DNA of 64,000 bases from Natronomonas gomsonensis. Lineage in GTDB: Archaea; Halobacteriota; Halobacteria; Halobacteriales; Haloarculaceae. This document shows, piece by piece, positions 36,136 through 45,762 of this stretch. The notes below the pieces were generated by a model that was not told the origin of the DNA, searched no databases, and saw only the letters and a list, made by a program, of their open reading frames with translations. The position numbers were made by a program, and so were the translations under genes. Positions within the stretch are counted from its first letter, which is position 1, and every line of letters begins with the position of its first letter. The stretch is taken from positions 1,736,001 through 1,800,000 of the forward strand of contig NZ_JACAWU010000002.1 in assembly GCF_013391635.1 (NCBI RefSeq). The letters are read 5' to 3'.

Positions 36136-37224
36136 ATGAGCCTTCGTTGTCCGGCCTGTGGCGAGAACTACGCCGACCGCTGGCGCTGTCGCTGTGGGAC
36201 GCCGCTTGAGTTCACCGACCAGCCGCTGCCGCCGACCGAAACGCCCGAAGACGCCGCTATCGACCCACGGGATGGACTGTGGACATTCGAATCGTTCCTG
36301 CCAGTGGGCGCCGACCCGTCCGACCGCGTGACGTTGGGGGAGGGGTACACCCCGATGGTCGACGCTCCGGAGTGGGACGCGACGTTCAAACTGGAGTACG
36401 TCTTCCCCACCGGGTCGTTCAAGGACCGCGGGGCGACGGCGACGCTCACGCGCGCGAAGGAGATCGGCGCCGACCGCATCGTCGAGGACTCCTCGGGCAA
36501 CGCCGGTGCGGCCATCGCGACCTACGCCGCCCGCGCCGGCATCGACGCCGAAATCTACGTGCCCGCGGGCGTCAAGGAGTCGAAGGTGAAAGCGATTCGC
36601 CGCGCCGGCGCCGACGTGGTGCGCGTCGAGGGGACACGAGAGGACGTGACCGACGCCTGCATCGACGCCGTGACCGACGGCGAGGCGTGGTACGCCAGCC
36701 ACGCGTGGAATCCGGCTTTCTTCGCCGGCACGGCGACGATGGCCTACGAAATCGCACACCAGCGCGATTGGTCGGTCCCCGACGCCGTCGTGATGCCGCT
36801 CGGTCACGGCACGATGTTCCTCGGTGCCTATCGCGGCTTCCGGGCGCTACGGGACGCCGGGTGGACCGACCAAGTGCCGAAACTCCTCGGCGCACAGGCC
36901 GCCGGCTACGCCCCCATCGCCGCCGAACTCCACGGGGAGGACGCTGTGGTTGGAGACAACACCGTCGCCGACGGGATTCAGATTCGACAGCCGGTGCAGA
37001 AAGCGTCCATCCTCGACGCCATCGAGGCGACCGACGGCGACGCGATTGCACTGTCGAAGGACGCCGTCGCCTCGGAACTGAAGCGCCTCCATCGTGCCGG
37101 ATTCTACACCGAGCCGACGTGTGCAGTCGCACCCGCCGCAGCAGAGGTGTACCGGAATCGGGGCGTCATCGGGCCGGACGACGACGTCGTCGTCCCGCTC
37201 TCGGGTAGCGGGCTGAAGGGGTAG
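36136..37224 (+). CDS. thrC: threonine synthase-like PLP enzyme
   Basis: A 362-residue fold-type II PLP enzyme. The N-terminus holds a zinc ribbon-like CPACGENYADRWRCRCG, the PLP lysine is in PTGSFKDRGAT, and the phosphate-binding loop is SSGNAGAA. This layout (a short zinc-binding head plus a core of about 330 residues) is typical of archaeal threonine synthase. A small change in specificity, for instance to another hydroxyamino acid, cannot be excluded. Monocistronic, ending against a zinc-ribbon gene on the other strand. Confidence 0.85.
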   Translation: MSLRCPACGENYADRWRCRCGTPLEFTDQPLPPTETPEDAAIDPRDGLWTFESFLPVGADPSDRVTLGEGYTPMVDAPEWDATFKLEYVFPTGSFKDRGATATLTRAKEIGADRIVEDSSGNAGAAIATYAARAGIDAEIYVPAGVKESKVKAIRRAGADVVRVEGTREDVTDACIDAVTDGEAWYASHAWNPAFFAGTATMAYEIAHQRDWSVPDAVVMPLGHGTMFLGAYRGFRALRDAGWTDQVPKLLGAQAAGYAPIAAELHGEDAVVGDNTVADGIQIRQPVQKASILDAIEATDGDAIALSKDAVASELKRLHRAGFYTEPTCAVAPAAAEVYRNRGVIGPDDDVVVPLSGSGLKG

Positions 37225-37225
37225 C

Positions 37226-37588
37226 TCAGAAACCGAGCGTGCGTTTGATGCGGCCGAAGAGGCCGCTTCGTTCGTCGGCACTCGGTGCCGACTCGGTCGG
37301 TCCGTCGGGGCTGTCGGGACTGTCGGCCTCGACGGCCGTCCCGCCAGCGCGTTCGCAGTACGGACACGCCTCGAGGTCGTCGTAGTGAGGGAGGCCGCAC
37401 GCCTGACAGGTCGTCCGTGTTCGCTCGGTCGTCTCCGGAGCCTCGAAGACGAAGCCGCCGGCGTCGGCGTCTGCATCGGCGGTCGACCCATCGGTGTCAC
37501 AGTACGGACAGGCCCCTGAATCGGCGTAGAACGGGAGGTTACACGTTTCACAGACGGTGCGACGGCGGCCCGCTGAATGACTCGCCAT
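37226..37588 (-). CDS. small protein with two zinc ribbons
   Basis: A 120-residue protein with two CxxC/CPYC zinc-ribbon pairs: CETCNLPFYADSGACPYC near residues 13-30, and CQACGLPHYDDLEACPYC near 61-78. A Pro/Ser/Asp linker and a basic C-terminus (GRIKRTLGF) follow. It could bind nucleic acid or protein; no function is known. Convergent with thrC, one nucleotide apart. Confidence 0.75.
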   Translation of the reverse strand: MASHSAGRRRTVCETCNLPFYADSGACPYCDTDGSTADADADAGGFVFEAPETTERTRTTCQACGLPHYDDLEACPYCERAGGTAVEADSPDSPDGPTESAPSADERSGLFGRIKRTLGF

Positions 37589-37644
37589 ACCGAGACGTGT
37601 CGATACGCGCTAATAAAGAGTGAGGAACGTTCACACGAGCCACA

Positions 37645-38913
37645 CTACGATTCCGGATGCGTCGGCGCGTCGAACCCACCTCTCACGAGGGGTTTGGCGA
37701 TGTGCCGACGCGCTCGCGGTGGGACCTCGTACCACCCGACCGATAGTTCGCGGTCGAGTCGGCGCTCGACCTTCCCGTCGGCAGCCGTCCCGCAGTCCCG
37801 ACAGCGGTACCCTTGTCCCCGGCCCGCCGACTCCATCGACCGGCCGCACGCCGAACACGTCGGTGTCACGAGTTCCGTACGGTCGAGGTCCCGAACCGCG
37901 AACTTCTCCAGTTTCAGGGTCCCGTCTTTCAGTTCCCCACAGACGGTGAGTTCGTCGCCGGGGCGGAGTGCCCGGATGTGGTCGCGGAACCGCTTGGTCG
38001 GTTCGAAGGCCGCACAGCGTAGTTCCGCCTCGGCGTCGCCGACCCGGAAGAAGACGTGGCCGCCTTGCCGCGTCTCCGGGGCCGTCCGGACCGTCGCGTC
38101 GAGTCGGTACGACCGGCCCTCGCGTGCAGTCGAAACGGTCCCCTCCCGGAGGTGGCCGTCGGTCCCCTGATTCGTCACGAACGTCCGTTCGCGGTCGATA
38201 GGTTCGCTTCGGATACGGTCGGCGACTGCACGGCAGGCCACCGCATCGTCGCCGCGGATGCCGTACAGGACCGGCCCCGGCGTCCGGGGCACACAGACGA
38301 CCTCGCCGCTTTCCCGGTCGACGGTGTCCCACACTGTCGGATAGTACTCGTCGGCGGCCTCGAACACCGACTCGGCGTCGACATCGCGGTCGGTCCCCCA
38401 CCGCCGGCGCTCGCGGTAGGTGATGTGTTCGTAGGTCCACTCATCGAAGGCGCGCCAGGCGCCGACGGCCGCGAGCGCGCCGATGACGCCGCGGCCGTTC
38501 TTCCAGCGGCGAACCCGAAAGCCCGCCTCCTCGGCGAGTTTTACTGCGTCCGCGCGGTCGTGGTGGTCGCAAACGGCCTCCCGAGCGAAGGCCGCGACCG
38601 ACTCGGGAACGGCTTCGGGGGCACCCGCAGCAACGACGATTCCGGGGTTGGTTCGGTCGTCGTCGGTTTCGGCCGCGCCGTCGACGACGCTCGCCGCCAC
38701 CTCGAAGGCGGTGTCGACCGACGCGTCGGTGTGGACGGCGAGCGCCGCGTTCCCGCGCGTTTTGTGTTCGACCGCCGGGTTACACCGAACGAGTAAGACT
38801 CGCTCGACGGCCGCCCCGACGTCGGTCAACCGTCGAGCGACGGTGTCGGCGGCGTAGGTCGTACACATCCCCCGCTCGCGGGAGTCGGTGTCGTCCAACC
38901 CGATGACTGTCAC
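37645..38913 (-). CDS. tiaS: tRNA(Ile2) 2-agmatinylcytidine synthetase TiaS
   Basis: A 422-residue archaeal enzyme that attaches agmatine to C34 of tRNA-Ile2 so it reads AUA. The N-terminal GLDDTDS motif is the catalytic signature, followed by the TCKD-type domain (about residues 1-160), the FLD domain, an OB-fold (about 255-340) and a C-terminal zinc ribbon CSACGRSM...CRDCG. The length suits the family. Start is GTG 38913. Confidence 0.93.
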   Translation of the reverse strand: MTVIGLDDTDSRERGMCTTYAADTVARRLTDVGAAVERVLLVRCNPAVEHKTRGNAALAVHTDASVDTAFEVAASVVDGAAETDDDRTNPGIVVAAGAPEAVPESVAAFAREAVCDHHDRADAVKLAEEAGFRVRRWKNGRGVIGALAAVGAWRAFDEWTYEHITYRERRRWGTDRDVDAESVFEAADEYYPTVWDTVDRESGEVVCVPRTPGPVLYGIRGDDAVACRAVADRIRSEPIDRERTFVTNQGTDGHLREGTVSTAREGRSYRLDATVRTAPETRQGGHVFFRVGDAEAELRCAAFEPTKRFRDHIRALRPGDELTVCGELKDGTLKLEKFAVRDLDRTELVTPTCSACGRSMESAGRGQGYRCRDCGTAADGKVERRLDRELSVGWYEVPPRARRHIAKPLVRGGFDAPTHPES

Positions 38914-39050
38914 GCCCCGGGGTAGGACACCACCGCCTAACGGGGTTTCGGTCGGCGTTCCGATGCCGTGTCACTTGCTGTCCCAACCGCCAGATAGCGG
39001 CAGTATCGCTGGGGAAAACGATTTAACTGGCGAATGGCTTATGTACCACT

Positions 39051-40016
39051 ATGTCACGGTCCGCACTGGTTGGTAACATCACCGCGATGCTCGAGGACGC
39101 AGGCTTCACGGTGAGCGACCGGTGTGCAATCCGTCCCAAGAGTTTCGACATCGCCGCACGGCGCGGCGACGACGTGTTGCTGTTGAAACTGCTCGCCAAC
39201 ATCGACGCCTTCGATGGCTACACCGGCGCGGAGATGCGCCGCCTCGGCGAGTACCTCGATGCGACGCCGCTGGTCATCGGGTTGCGAACCCGAAACGAGG
39301 AGCTCAAACCCGGCGTCATCTACTTCCGCCACGGCGTGCCCGTGTTCTCGCCGGACACCGCGATGGATCTGTTCATCGAGGAGGTGCCGCCGCTCATCTA
39401 CGCCGCACCCGGCGGCCTGTACGTCAACATCGACGGCGAGTTGCTCTCGGAGGTCCGCTCCGAGGAGGAGATGTCGCTCGGTAAACTCGCCAACGAACTC
39501 GGCGTCTCCCGGCGCACCGTCTCGAAGTACGAGGACGGCATGAGCGCGAGCGTCGAAGTCGCGGCGGAACTGGAGGAGATATTCGACCGCCCGCTCGCGA
39601 ACCCCGTCGAGGTGCTCGAGGGCGCCGAGGAGGTCCGCGACGAGATGGACGACCCCGGCGAACCCGAGGCCGACCCCGACGACGCACACCTCATCACCGT
39701 CCTCACCCGCGTCGGGTTCGATGTCCACCCGACTATGCGGGCGCCGTTCAAGGCCGTCAGCGAAGACGAGGCCCGCGAGCGGAAGATGCTCACCGGTCAC
39801 TCCGACTTCAACCGGACCGCCGAGAAGCGTGCCCGCATCATGTCGTCGGTCGGTGAAGTGACCCGGACCCGGTCGGTGTACGTCGTCGACCGCGCCCGCC
39901 AAGAGTCCGTCGACGGGACCGCCCTCATCGAACGCGAGGAAATCGAGCGCATCGACGACCCCGAGGAACTGGAGGACATCATCCGCGAGCGCGCCGGCCT
40001 CGAAGAACCGGCCTGA
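39051..40016 (+). CDS. HTH-type transcriptional regulator, archaeal UPF0384-like
   Basis: A 321-residue protein with an N-terminal nuclease-like domain (about residues 1-125), a Cro/C1-type HTH ([21 protein letters not shown], about 140-160) and a C-terminal acidic domain (about 195-321). This is a widely conserved archaeal putative regulator. Its targets are unknown. An AACTGGCG-rich leader and a TTTAACTGG box precede the ATG. Confidence 0.85.
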   Translation: MSRSALVGNITAMLEDAGFTVSDRCAIRPKSFDIAARRGDDVLLLKLLANIDAFDGYTGAEMRRLGEYLDATPLVIGLRTRNEELKPGVIYFRHGVPVFSPDTAMDLFIEEVPPLIYAAPGGLYVNIDGELLSEVRSEEEMSLGKLANELGVSRRTVSKYEDGMSASVEVAAELEEIFDRPLANPVEVLEGAEEVRDEMDDPGEPEADPDDAHLITVLTRVGFDVHPTMRAPFKAVSEDEARERKMLTGHSDFNRTAEKRARIMSSVGEVTRTRSVYVVDRARQESVDGTALIEREEIERIDDPEELEDIIRERAGLEEPA

Positions 40017-40136
40017 ACGGTCCTTTTTATCGTCGTAGCCCCGCCACAGCCGCTGCGCCGTCGGTCACTGCTCGTTGAGCGGGCCGAGTCGACTGTCGAC
40101 CGGTGAGTGATGTGTCCAGCGACTCGCAACCGAATC

Positions 40137-40167
40137 CGATTTCGTATATCGAATAGCAGTTTATTGG
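40137..40167 (+). promoter_or_regulatory. repeated 29-bp motif, copy A (upstream of hemC)
   Basis: This stretch contains TATATCGAATAGCAGTTTAT. It matches the reverse strand of copy C (48063-48093) at 24 of 29 positions without gaps, including 15 identical bases (GAATAGCAGTTTATT), and resembles copy B at 47215-47244. It lies 87-117 nt before the hemC start. Confidence 0.5.
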
Positions 40168-40253
40168 CGGAGAACCACGATGTCGACCCAGCGCACGAAA
40201 TCGCGTCCGGAGAAGCCGAAGGGCGTTTCAACCGCCGCGACGGAGGTTCGGGT

Positions 40254-41312
40254 ATGACTGAGACGATTCGGCTGGCGACACGGGGGTCGGACCTCGCGTT
40301 GCGACAGGCCCAGGCGGTGGCCCAGCGCCTGCAGAACCGCAAACGCGACGTGGAGTTGGTCGAGGTATCGACGACGGGTGACGAACTGCGCGACGAGTTG
40401 ATTCACCGGCTCGGCAAGACTGGGGCGTTCGTCCGCAGCCTCGACGAGAAGGTCATCGACGGTGAGGTGGACGCCGCCGTACACTCGATGAAGGATATGC
40501 CGACGGAGTTCCCCGAGGAGTTGGTCGTCGCGGGCGTTCCCGACCGGGCCTCGCCCGTCGACCTCCTGTTGACGTCCGACGGGGCGACCCTCGAGGACCT
40601 GCCGAGCGGCGCGACGGTCGGCACCTCGAGTTTGCGGCGAAAGGCCCAGCTGTTGGCCGAACGTCCGGACCTCGACGTACAGCCGCTTCGCGGTAACGTC
40701 GACACCCGAGTTCAGAAATTGCTCGCACCGGAGCTACAGGCCGAACACGAACGCCGGATGGACGCCGAAACCGAGGAGTCGGACACCTCCTACGACCGCA
40801 CCGCAGAGGAGTGGTTCGACGACCTCACGGAGTTCGAACGGCAGGCGCTCGGCCGGGAGGTCGAGACGCGATTCGACGCCATCGTTCTCGCGGAGGCCGG
40901 CCTCGAACGCAGCGACTTGCTCGATTCCGTCGACCACGAACGCCTCGGAGCGTCGTTCGTTCCGGCGCCGGGACAGGGCGCGCTAGCGGTCACCGCCCGC
41001 GACGGCGAGATTGCGCAGACGATTAACCACGAACTCGACCACCCACGGACGCGCGTCGAGACCACCGTCGAGCGGACGATTCTGGGAACGCTGGGCGGCG
41101 GTTGTGTCGCTCCGGTTGGGATTCACGCCGTCATCCAAGGGGAGTACGTCCACGCGAAGGTACGGGTGCTCTCACAGGACGGCACCGAGGAGATATCGGC
41201 TACGCGCGATTTGCCGGTCGAGACCCACCCGGAGGCCGCCCGGGCGTTCGCCGAGGCGTTGGCCGAGGAGGGCGCGTCCGACCTCATCGAACGCGCCCGG
41301 AGGGAGACGTGA
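40254..41312 (+). CDS. hemC: hydroxymethylbilane synthase
   Basis: A 352-residue porphobilinogen deaminase. The dipyrromethane-cofactor cysteine is C284 (GGGCVAPVG). Conserved parts include ATRGSDLALRQAQ, HSMKDMPT and GTSSLRRKAQ. Compared with bacterial HemC (about 310 residues) it has an acidic insertion around residues 160-200. A GGAGG at 40242-40246, seven bases before the ATG, fixes the start. The stop overlaps cobA. A shared 29-bp motif sits upstream. Confidence 0.95.
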   Translation: MTETIRLATRGSDLALRQAQAVAQRLQNRKRDVELVEVSTTGDELRDELIHRLGKTGAFVRSLDEKVIDGEVDAAVHSMKDMPTEFPEELVVAGVPDRASPVDLLLTSDGATLEDLPSGATVGTSSLRRKAQLLAERPDLDVQPLRGNVDTRVQKLLAPELQAEHERRMDAETEESDTSYDRTAEEWFDDLTEFERQALGREVETRFDAIVLAEAGLERSDLLDSVDHERLGASFVPAPGQGALAVTARDGEIAQTINHELDHPRTRVETTVERTILGTLGGGCVAPVGIHAVIQGEYVHAKVRVLSQDGTEEISATRDLPVETHPEAARAFAEALAEEGASDLIERARRET

Positions 41313-42082
41313 CCGGGAAAGTGTACCTCGTCGGGAGCGGTCCCGGCGACCCCGAACTCCTGACGGTGAAAGCTCGACGGCTCATCGACGAGGCGGACGT
41401 GGTGCTTCACGACAAACTCCCCGGCCCCGAGATTCTGTCCTCGATTCCGGCGGAGAAACGCGAGGACGTGGGCAAACGCGCAGGCGGCGAGTGGACGCCA
41501 CAGGAGTACACGAACAAGCGATTGGTCGAACTCGCCGAGGAGGGAAAGACCGTCGTCCGCCTCAAGGGCGGTGACCCCTTCGTCTTCGGCCGCGGCGGCG
41601 AGGAAGCCGAACATCTGGCCAAAAACGAGATTCCATTCGAGTACGTCCCCGGGGTGACGAGCGCCATCGCCGGGGCCGGCGTCGCCGGCATCCCCGTGAC
41701 CCACCGCGAACACACGTCCTCGGTGTCGTTCGTCACCGGCCACGAAGACCCGACGAAAGACGAGTCCGCAATCGACTGGACCGCGCTGGCAGAGACCGGC
41801 GGGACGCTCGTCGTCCTGATGGGCGTCGGGAAACTCCCGCTGTACACCGACGAACTGCTGGCGGCCGGTATGGACCCGGAGACGCCGGTCGCGCTGGTCG
41901 AGCGGGCGACGTGGCCCGACCAGCGAGTCGCCGTCGGCACACTGGAGACCATCGTCGACGTTCGCGACGATGCCGGCATCGAACCGCCGGCGATTACCGT
42001 CATCGGCGGCGTCGCGGCGACGAGAGAGCGCGTACTGGCGTTTCTAGAGAACGAACCCGACTCGGGAGACGAGACTAAATAA
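41309..42082 (+). CDS. cobA: uroporphyrinogen-III C-methyltransferase
   Basis: A 257-residue SAM methyltransferase that converts uroporphyrinogen III to precorrin-2, the branch to siroheme and cobalamin. Typical motifs are VGSGPGDPELLTVKA at the N-terminus, RLKGGDPFVFGRGGEEAE near residue 83 and GVTSAIAGAG. The start is GTG 41309 overlapping the hemC stop by four bases, so hemC and cobA are coupled. hemD follows. Confidence 0.95.
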   Translation: MTGKVYLVGSGPGDPELLTVKARRLIDEADVVLHDKLPGPEILSSIPAEKREDVGKRAGGEWTPQEYTNKRLVELAEEGKTVVRLKGGDPFVFGRGGEEAEHLAKNEIPFEYVPGVTSAIAGAGVAGIPVTHREHTSSVSFVTGHEDPTKDESAIDWTALAETGGTLVVLMGVGKLPLYTDELLAAGMDPETPVALVERATWPDQRVAVGTLETIVDVRDDAGIEPPAITVIGGVAATRERVLAFLENEPDSGDETK

Positions 42083-42139
42083 ACCACATGCCACGATATC
42101 AAATGCGAGCTGACGGAACTGCTGGAGGCCGAGTGAGCC

Positions 42140-42871
42140 ATGTCTGAGACGGTCGCGTTCTTCCGACCAGACGACGAACGAGCGGCCGAGGCGGCCGAAA
42201 TCGTCCGTTCGCTCGGCGGAGAGCCGCTTTCGGACCCGATGTTGACCGTCGAACCGACCGGCGAGACGCCGCGGGAGGACGCAGCACTTACCGTGCTGAC
42301 GAGCAAGACCGGCGTCGAGCTAGCCGCCGACGCTGGCTGGGAACCGGGCGGCGAAATCGTCGCCATCGGCTCTGGTACCGCTGAAGCGCTGGAGCGGGCC
42401 GGATACAACGTCGACCGTATTCCCGAGGAGTACTCCTCGTCGGGCCTCGTCGAGGAGTTGCGCGCCGACGCCCCCGGCGCCCGAATCGAGGTCGCCCGCT
42501 CGGACCACGGGTCCCCGGTACTCACCGACGGCCTCGAAGCCGCGGGCGCGTACGTCCACGAGACGGTGTTGTACCGTCTCCGTCGGCCACCGGAAGCCGG
42601 CGCCTCGGCGGTCGCCGCCGCCGAGGGCCGACTCGACGGCGCCTGTTTCACCTCCTCGCTCACGGTGGAGCACTTCCTTGAATCTGCAGACGAGCGAGGA
42701 CTTCGAGACGAGGCTATCGAGGGACTGAACGACGCCGTCGTCGGCGCCATCGGCGAGCCGACCCGCGAAACGGCCGAGAACGCGGGGATTTCCGTCGATG
42801 TCGTCCCGAGTGTCGCCGAATTCGAGGCGCTGGCGGAGGCGGTCCTCACACGGGTCGGTCCGGAGGTTTAA
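42140..42871 (+). CDS. hemD: uroporphyrinogen-III synthase
   Basis: A 243-residue cyclase that closes hydroxymethylbilane to uroporphyrinogen III. HemD is weakly conserved; the pattern here is two alpha/beta domains with VAIGSGTAEAL near residue 75, YEETVLYR-like strands and the C-terminal AIGEPTRETAENAG. Location directly after hemC-cobA makes the call firm. The RecJ-like gene begins 27 nt after the stop. Confidence 0.9.
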   Translation: MSETVAFFRPDDERAAEAAEIVRSLGGEPLSDPMLTVEPTGETPREDAALTVLTSKTGVELAADAGWEPGGEIVAIGSGTAEALERAGYNVDRIPEEYSSSGLVEELRADAPGARIEVARSDHGSPVLTDGLEAAGAYVHETVLYRLRRPPEAGASAVAAAEGRLDGACFTSSLTVEHFLESADERGLRDEAIEGLNDAVVGAIGEPTRETAENAGISVDVVPSVAEFEALAEAVLTRVGPEV

Positions 42872-42898
42872 ACCCGAGAGCGCAGTACGAACCCGTAG

Positions 42899-44323
42899 AT
42901 GGCTGCCGCCCCCGTCCCGGAGTTAGCGACCACCGCCACGGCGTGTGCAGAGCGCCTGCTCGCCGCCGACCGCGTGCTGTTGGCCTCCCACATCGACGCC
43001 GACGGACTGACCAGCGCCGGCGTCGCGTCGACGGCGCTCGAACGCGCGTCGATTCCCTTCGAGACGGTGTTCGAAAAGCAACTCGACGCCGAGTCGATAG
43101 CCGGCATCGCCGAACGCGAGTACGACACCGTGTTGTTCACCGACTTCGGCAGCGGCCAACTCGACGTCATCGCCGAACACGAGTCCGCGGGCGATTTTAC
43201 ACCGGTCATCGCCGACCACCACCAGCCCGCCGACGTCGACACTGAGTACCACCTCAACCCGCTGTTGGAGGGTATCAATGGCGCTTCGGAGATGTCCGGG
43301 GCCGGCGCGGCGTACGTCCTCGCGCGCGCACTCGCAGCCGAGTGCGACGGCGCCGGTGATAATCGCGACCTCGCGGCACTGGCGGTCGTCGGCGCCGTCG
43401 GGGACATGCAGGCCAAAAGCGGTGCACTCCACGGCGCCAACGCCGCCATCGTCGCCGACGGCGTCGAGGCGGGCGTTCTCGAGGAGACGAAGGACCTCGC
43501 CGTCTACGGGAAACAGACCCGTCCGCTGCCGAAACTGCTCGAATACGCCTCCGACGTTCGAATTCCGGGCATCACGAACGACGAACGCGGCACCGTCTCG
43601 TTTCTCTCCGACCTCGACGTGACGTGCCGCGAGGAAGGCAACTGGAAGCGGTGGGTCGACCTCACCGACGACGAACGCCAGTCGGTCGCCAGCGCACTCG
43701 TCCAACACGCCGTCAAGCGCGGCGTTCCCGCCTTCAAAATCGACCGCCTCGTCGGAACGACCTACATCCTTCGGGAGGAGGCCGTCGGGACGGAACTCCG
43801 GGACGCAAGTGAGTTCTCGACGCTGCTCAACGCCACCGCGCGGTACGAACGCGCCGACGTAGGGTTGGCGGTGTGTCTCGGCGACCGCGGCGAGGCCCTC
43901 GAACGTGCTCGAGAGCTCCTGCGAAACCACCGCCGGAACCTCTCGGAGGGCATCGAGTGGGTCGAACAGCGGGGCGTCGAGCAGGAAGACCACCTCCAGT
44001 GGTTCGACGCCGGCGACGAGATTCGCGAGACCATCGTCGGTATCATCGCTGGGATGTCGATGGGCGCCGACGGCGTCTCTCGGAACCGACCCATCGTCGC
44101 CTTCGCCCGCAAGAACGACGAGGAGACGAAGGTCTCCGGCCGTGGAACCGGGGCGCTCGTAAGCGAGGGGCTTGACCTCTCGGTCGTGATGAAAGAGGCC
44201 AGTCAGAACGCGGGCGGCGACGGCGGGGGCCACGACGTGGCCGCCGGGGCGACGATTCCAGCCGGCACCGAGGAGATCTTCATCGAACACGCCGACCGCA
44301 TCGTCGGCGAGCAGTTGGGGTGA
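42899..44323 (+). CDS. archaeal RecJ-like (GAN-type) DHH exonuclease
   Basis: A 474-residue single-strand-specific exonuclease family protein. The DHH domain shows SHIDADGLTSAG near residue 31, FTDFGSG, and the name-giving DHH in IADHHQPAD near 103-110. The DHHA1 domain carries GGDGGGHDVAAGATI near the end. In archaea such proteins associate with GINS and the CMG helicase or act in repair. Which paralogue this is cannot be fixed from the window. Confidence 0.88.
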   Translation: MAAAPVPELATTATACAERLLAADRVLLASHIDADGLTSAGVASTALERASIPFETVFEKQLDAESIAGIAEREYDTVLFTDFGSGQLDVIAEHESAGDFTPVIADHHQPADVDTEYHLNPLLEGINGASEMSGAGAAYVLARALAAECDGAGDNRDLAALAVVGAVGDMQAKSGALHGANAAIVADGVEAGVLEETKDLAVYGKQTRPLPKLLEYASDVRIPGITNDERGTVSFLSDLDVTCREEGNWKRWVDLTDDERQSVASALVQHAVKRGVPAFKIDRLVGTTYILREEAVGTELRDASEFSTLLNATARYERADVGLAVCLGDRGEALERARELLRNHRRNLSEGIEWVEQRGVEQEDHLQWFDAGDEIRETIVGIIAGMSMGADGVSRNRPIVAFARKNDEETKVSGRGTGALVSEGLDLSVVMKEASQNAGGDGGGHDVAAGATIPAGTEEIFIEHADRIVGEQLG

Positions 44324-44418
44324 CCGACTCGCCGAGAGTCAGAGGATATTTCAATTTACTGGGAATAGCCGCCCCTGAATGACCCCCCCTGGAGATATCG
44401 TTCCGATTAGTCGCTGGC

Positions 44419-45441
44419 GTGTTGCTCATTCTCGCCAACGGCTTCTTCGTCGCCATCGAGTTCGCACTGACGCGAGCACGGCAGTTCACCAGAGGTGAGT
44501 TCATCGGCGAAACGGCCGCACTCGAGCGCGCCTGGGAGATGACACAGAATCTCGAAATCTATCTGACGACCTGTCAGGTCGGCATCACCGCCTCCAGCAT
44601 CGCGGTGGGTATCGTCGCCGAGCCGGCGCTGGCGGCGCTGTTCGAACCGTACTTCGCGAACACGGCGCTGGCCTCCGTCGGCGCTGGCGCCATCATCGCT
44701 TTCGGTATCATCAATCTCGTCCATCTCACCCACGGCGAACAGACGCCGACGTATCTCGGCGTCGAGCGCTCGCGACTGGTGTGCCGATACGGCGCGACGC
44801 CACTGTATTGGTTCAACGCGTTGATTTCGCCGATAATCACCCTCGGAGACTGGGTGGCGAAGGCGACGCTGAAACTGTTCGGCATCGAGATGACCGGCGC
44901 GTGGTTGGAGACCGAGGAGGACATCTTGGAGAGCCGCGCGGACCTCCGGAACCGTATCGACACTCTGCTGGACGAGGGTGACCTCAACGACGAGCGTCGC
45001 GAGGAGGTTCTCAACGCCCTGGCGGTGGACGAACTCCCGGTTAGCGACATCATGGTCGACCCGGCGGACATCATCGCCCTGTCGACGACGGATTCCGTCG
45101 AGGCGAACCTCGAACGCATCCGGGAGACGCCCCACACCCGATTCCCGCTCCTTGGCGAGGAACCCACCGACTTCCGCGGCATCGTCTATGCACCCTCGAT
45201 TCTGAACAACATCGAGCGCCTACAGGCCGAGGAGGTCACCTTCGAGGACATCGCCGCACCGCCGATGACCCTCGCCGCCGATACGAGCATCAGCGACGCC
45301 TTCGACCAGTTTCAGGCCGAAGGGCAGGAACTCGCCTTGGTGTTACGCGACGGCGAAGTCGTGGGGCTGATGACCGCCACCGACGCCCTCGAAGCCGTCA
45401 TGGGCGAACTCGAGGACCCGCTGGACGAAGCCCACCGATAG
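44419..45441 (+). CDS. CNNM/HlyC-type transporter with apparent start-site frameshift
   Basis: A 340-residue hemolysin-C/CNNM family protein: DUF21 membrane domain (about residues 1-140, with LANGFFVAIEFALTRARQF) and two CBS domains (about 190-330). The in-frame start used is GTG 44419, which cuts into the first helix. A better ATG exists at 44379 with a TATTTC box about 33 bp upstream, but it is followed by seven C, and with six C it would read into the gene as MTPLEISFRLVAGVLL. So the gene is either frameshifted in its third codon or the C-run is a sequencing error. Confidence 0.75.
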   Translation: MLLILANGFFVAIEFALTRARQFTRGEFIGETAALERAWEMTQNLEIYLTTCQVGITASSIAVGIVAEPALAALFEPYFANTALASVGAGAIIAFGIINLVHLTHGEQTPTYLGVERSRLVCRYGATPLYWFNALISPIITLGDWVAKATLKLFGIEMTGAWLETEEDILESRADLRNRIDTLLDEGDLNDERREEVLNALAVDELPVSDIMVDPADIIALSTTDSVEANLERIRETPHTRFPLLGEEPTDFRGIVYAPSILNNIERLQAEEVTFEDIAAPPMTLAADTSISDAFDQFQAEGQELALVLRDGEVVGLMTATDALEAVMGELEDPLDEAHR

Positions 45442-45471
45442 CGTTTTCGCCCGATTGATGGCCGAGCGTCA

Positions 45472-45762
45472 CTACTCTTCGGCGTCTTCCTCATCTTTCG
45501 GTGGGCGTTTCGAGAGCCTATCGAATCGGCTCTGGGCACCCTCTTTTCGCCGTTCCGTTTCCTCGGCGTCGTACGTCGCTTCGCGGAGTTCCCCGTCGGC
45601 GACCACGATATCGAGGACTGCGTCGGCGTGACGGGCCGGTTCCGGTAACGCCTCGGGGTCGACGAGGAGTTCCTCGCCGACGCCGTCGGCTTCCGGAATC
45701 ACCGCCGCGATTCCGTCTTCGATGCGGTCGACCACCGCGACGTAGCGCCCGTCTGGAATCAT
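45472..45762 (-). CDS. DUF3006 family protein
   Basis: A 96-residue protein of the DUF3006 type: a small beta-strand domain (GRYVAVVDRIEDGIAAVI) followed by an acidic, arginine-rich C-terminus. DUF3006 genes often neighbour ComEC-like MBL genes, as here. Its ATG overlaps the stop of the upstream ComEC-like gene by four bases, so the pair is coupled. Convergent with the CNNM gene. Confidence 0.85.
   Translation of the reverse strand: MIPDGRYVAVVDRIEDGIAAVIPEADGVGEELLVDPEALPEPARHADAVLDIVVADGELREATYDAEETERRKEGAQSRFDRLSKRPPKDEEDAEE

Noticed and set aside
42083..42139. Possible mini-gene between cobA and hemD
   Set aside because: An in-frame stretch ending KCELTELLEAE looks protein-like, but there is no start codon and only 57 bases are available.
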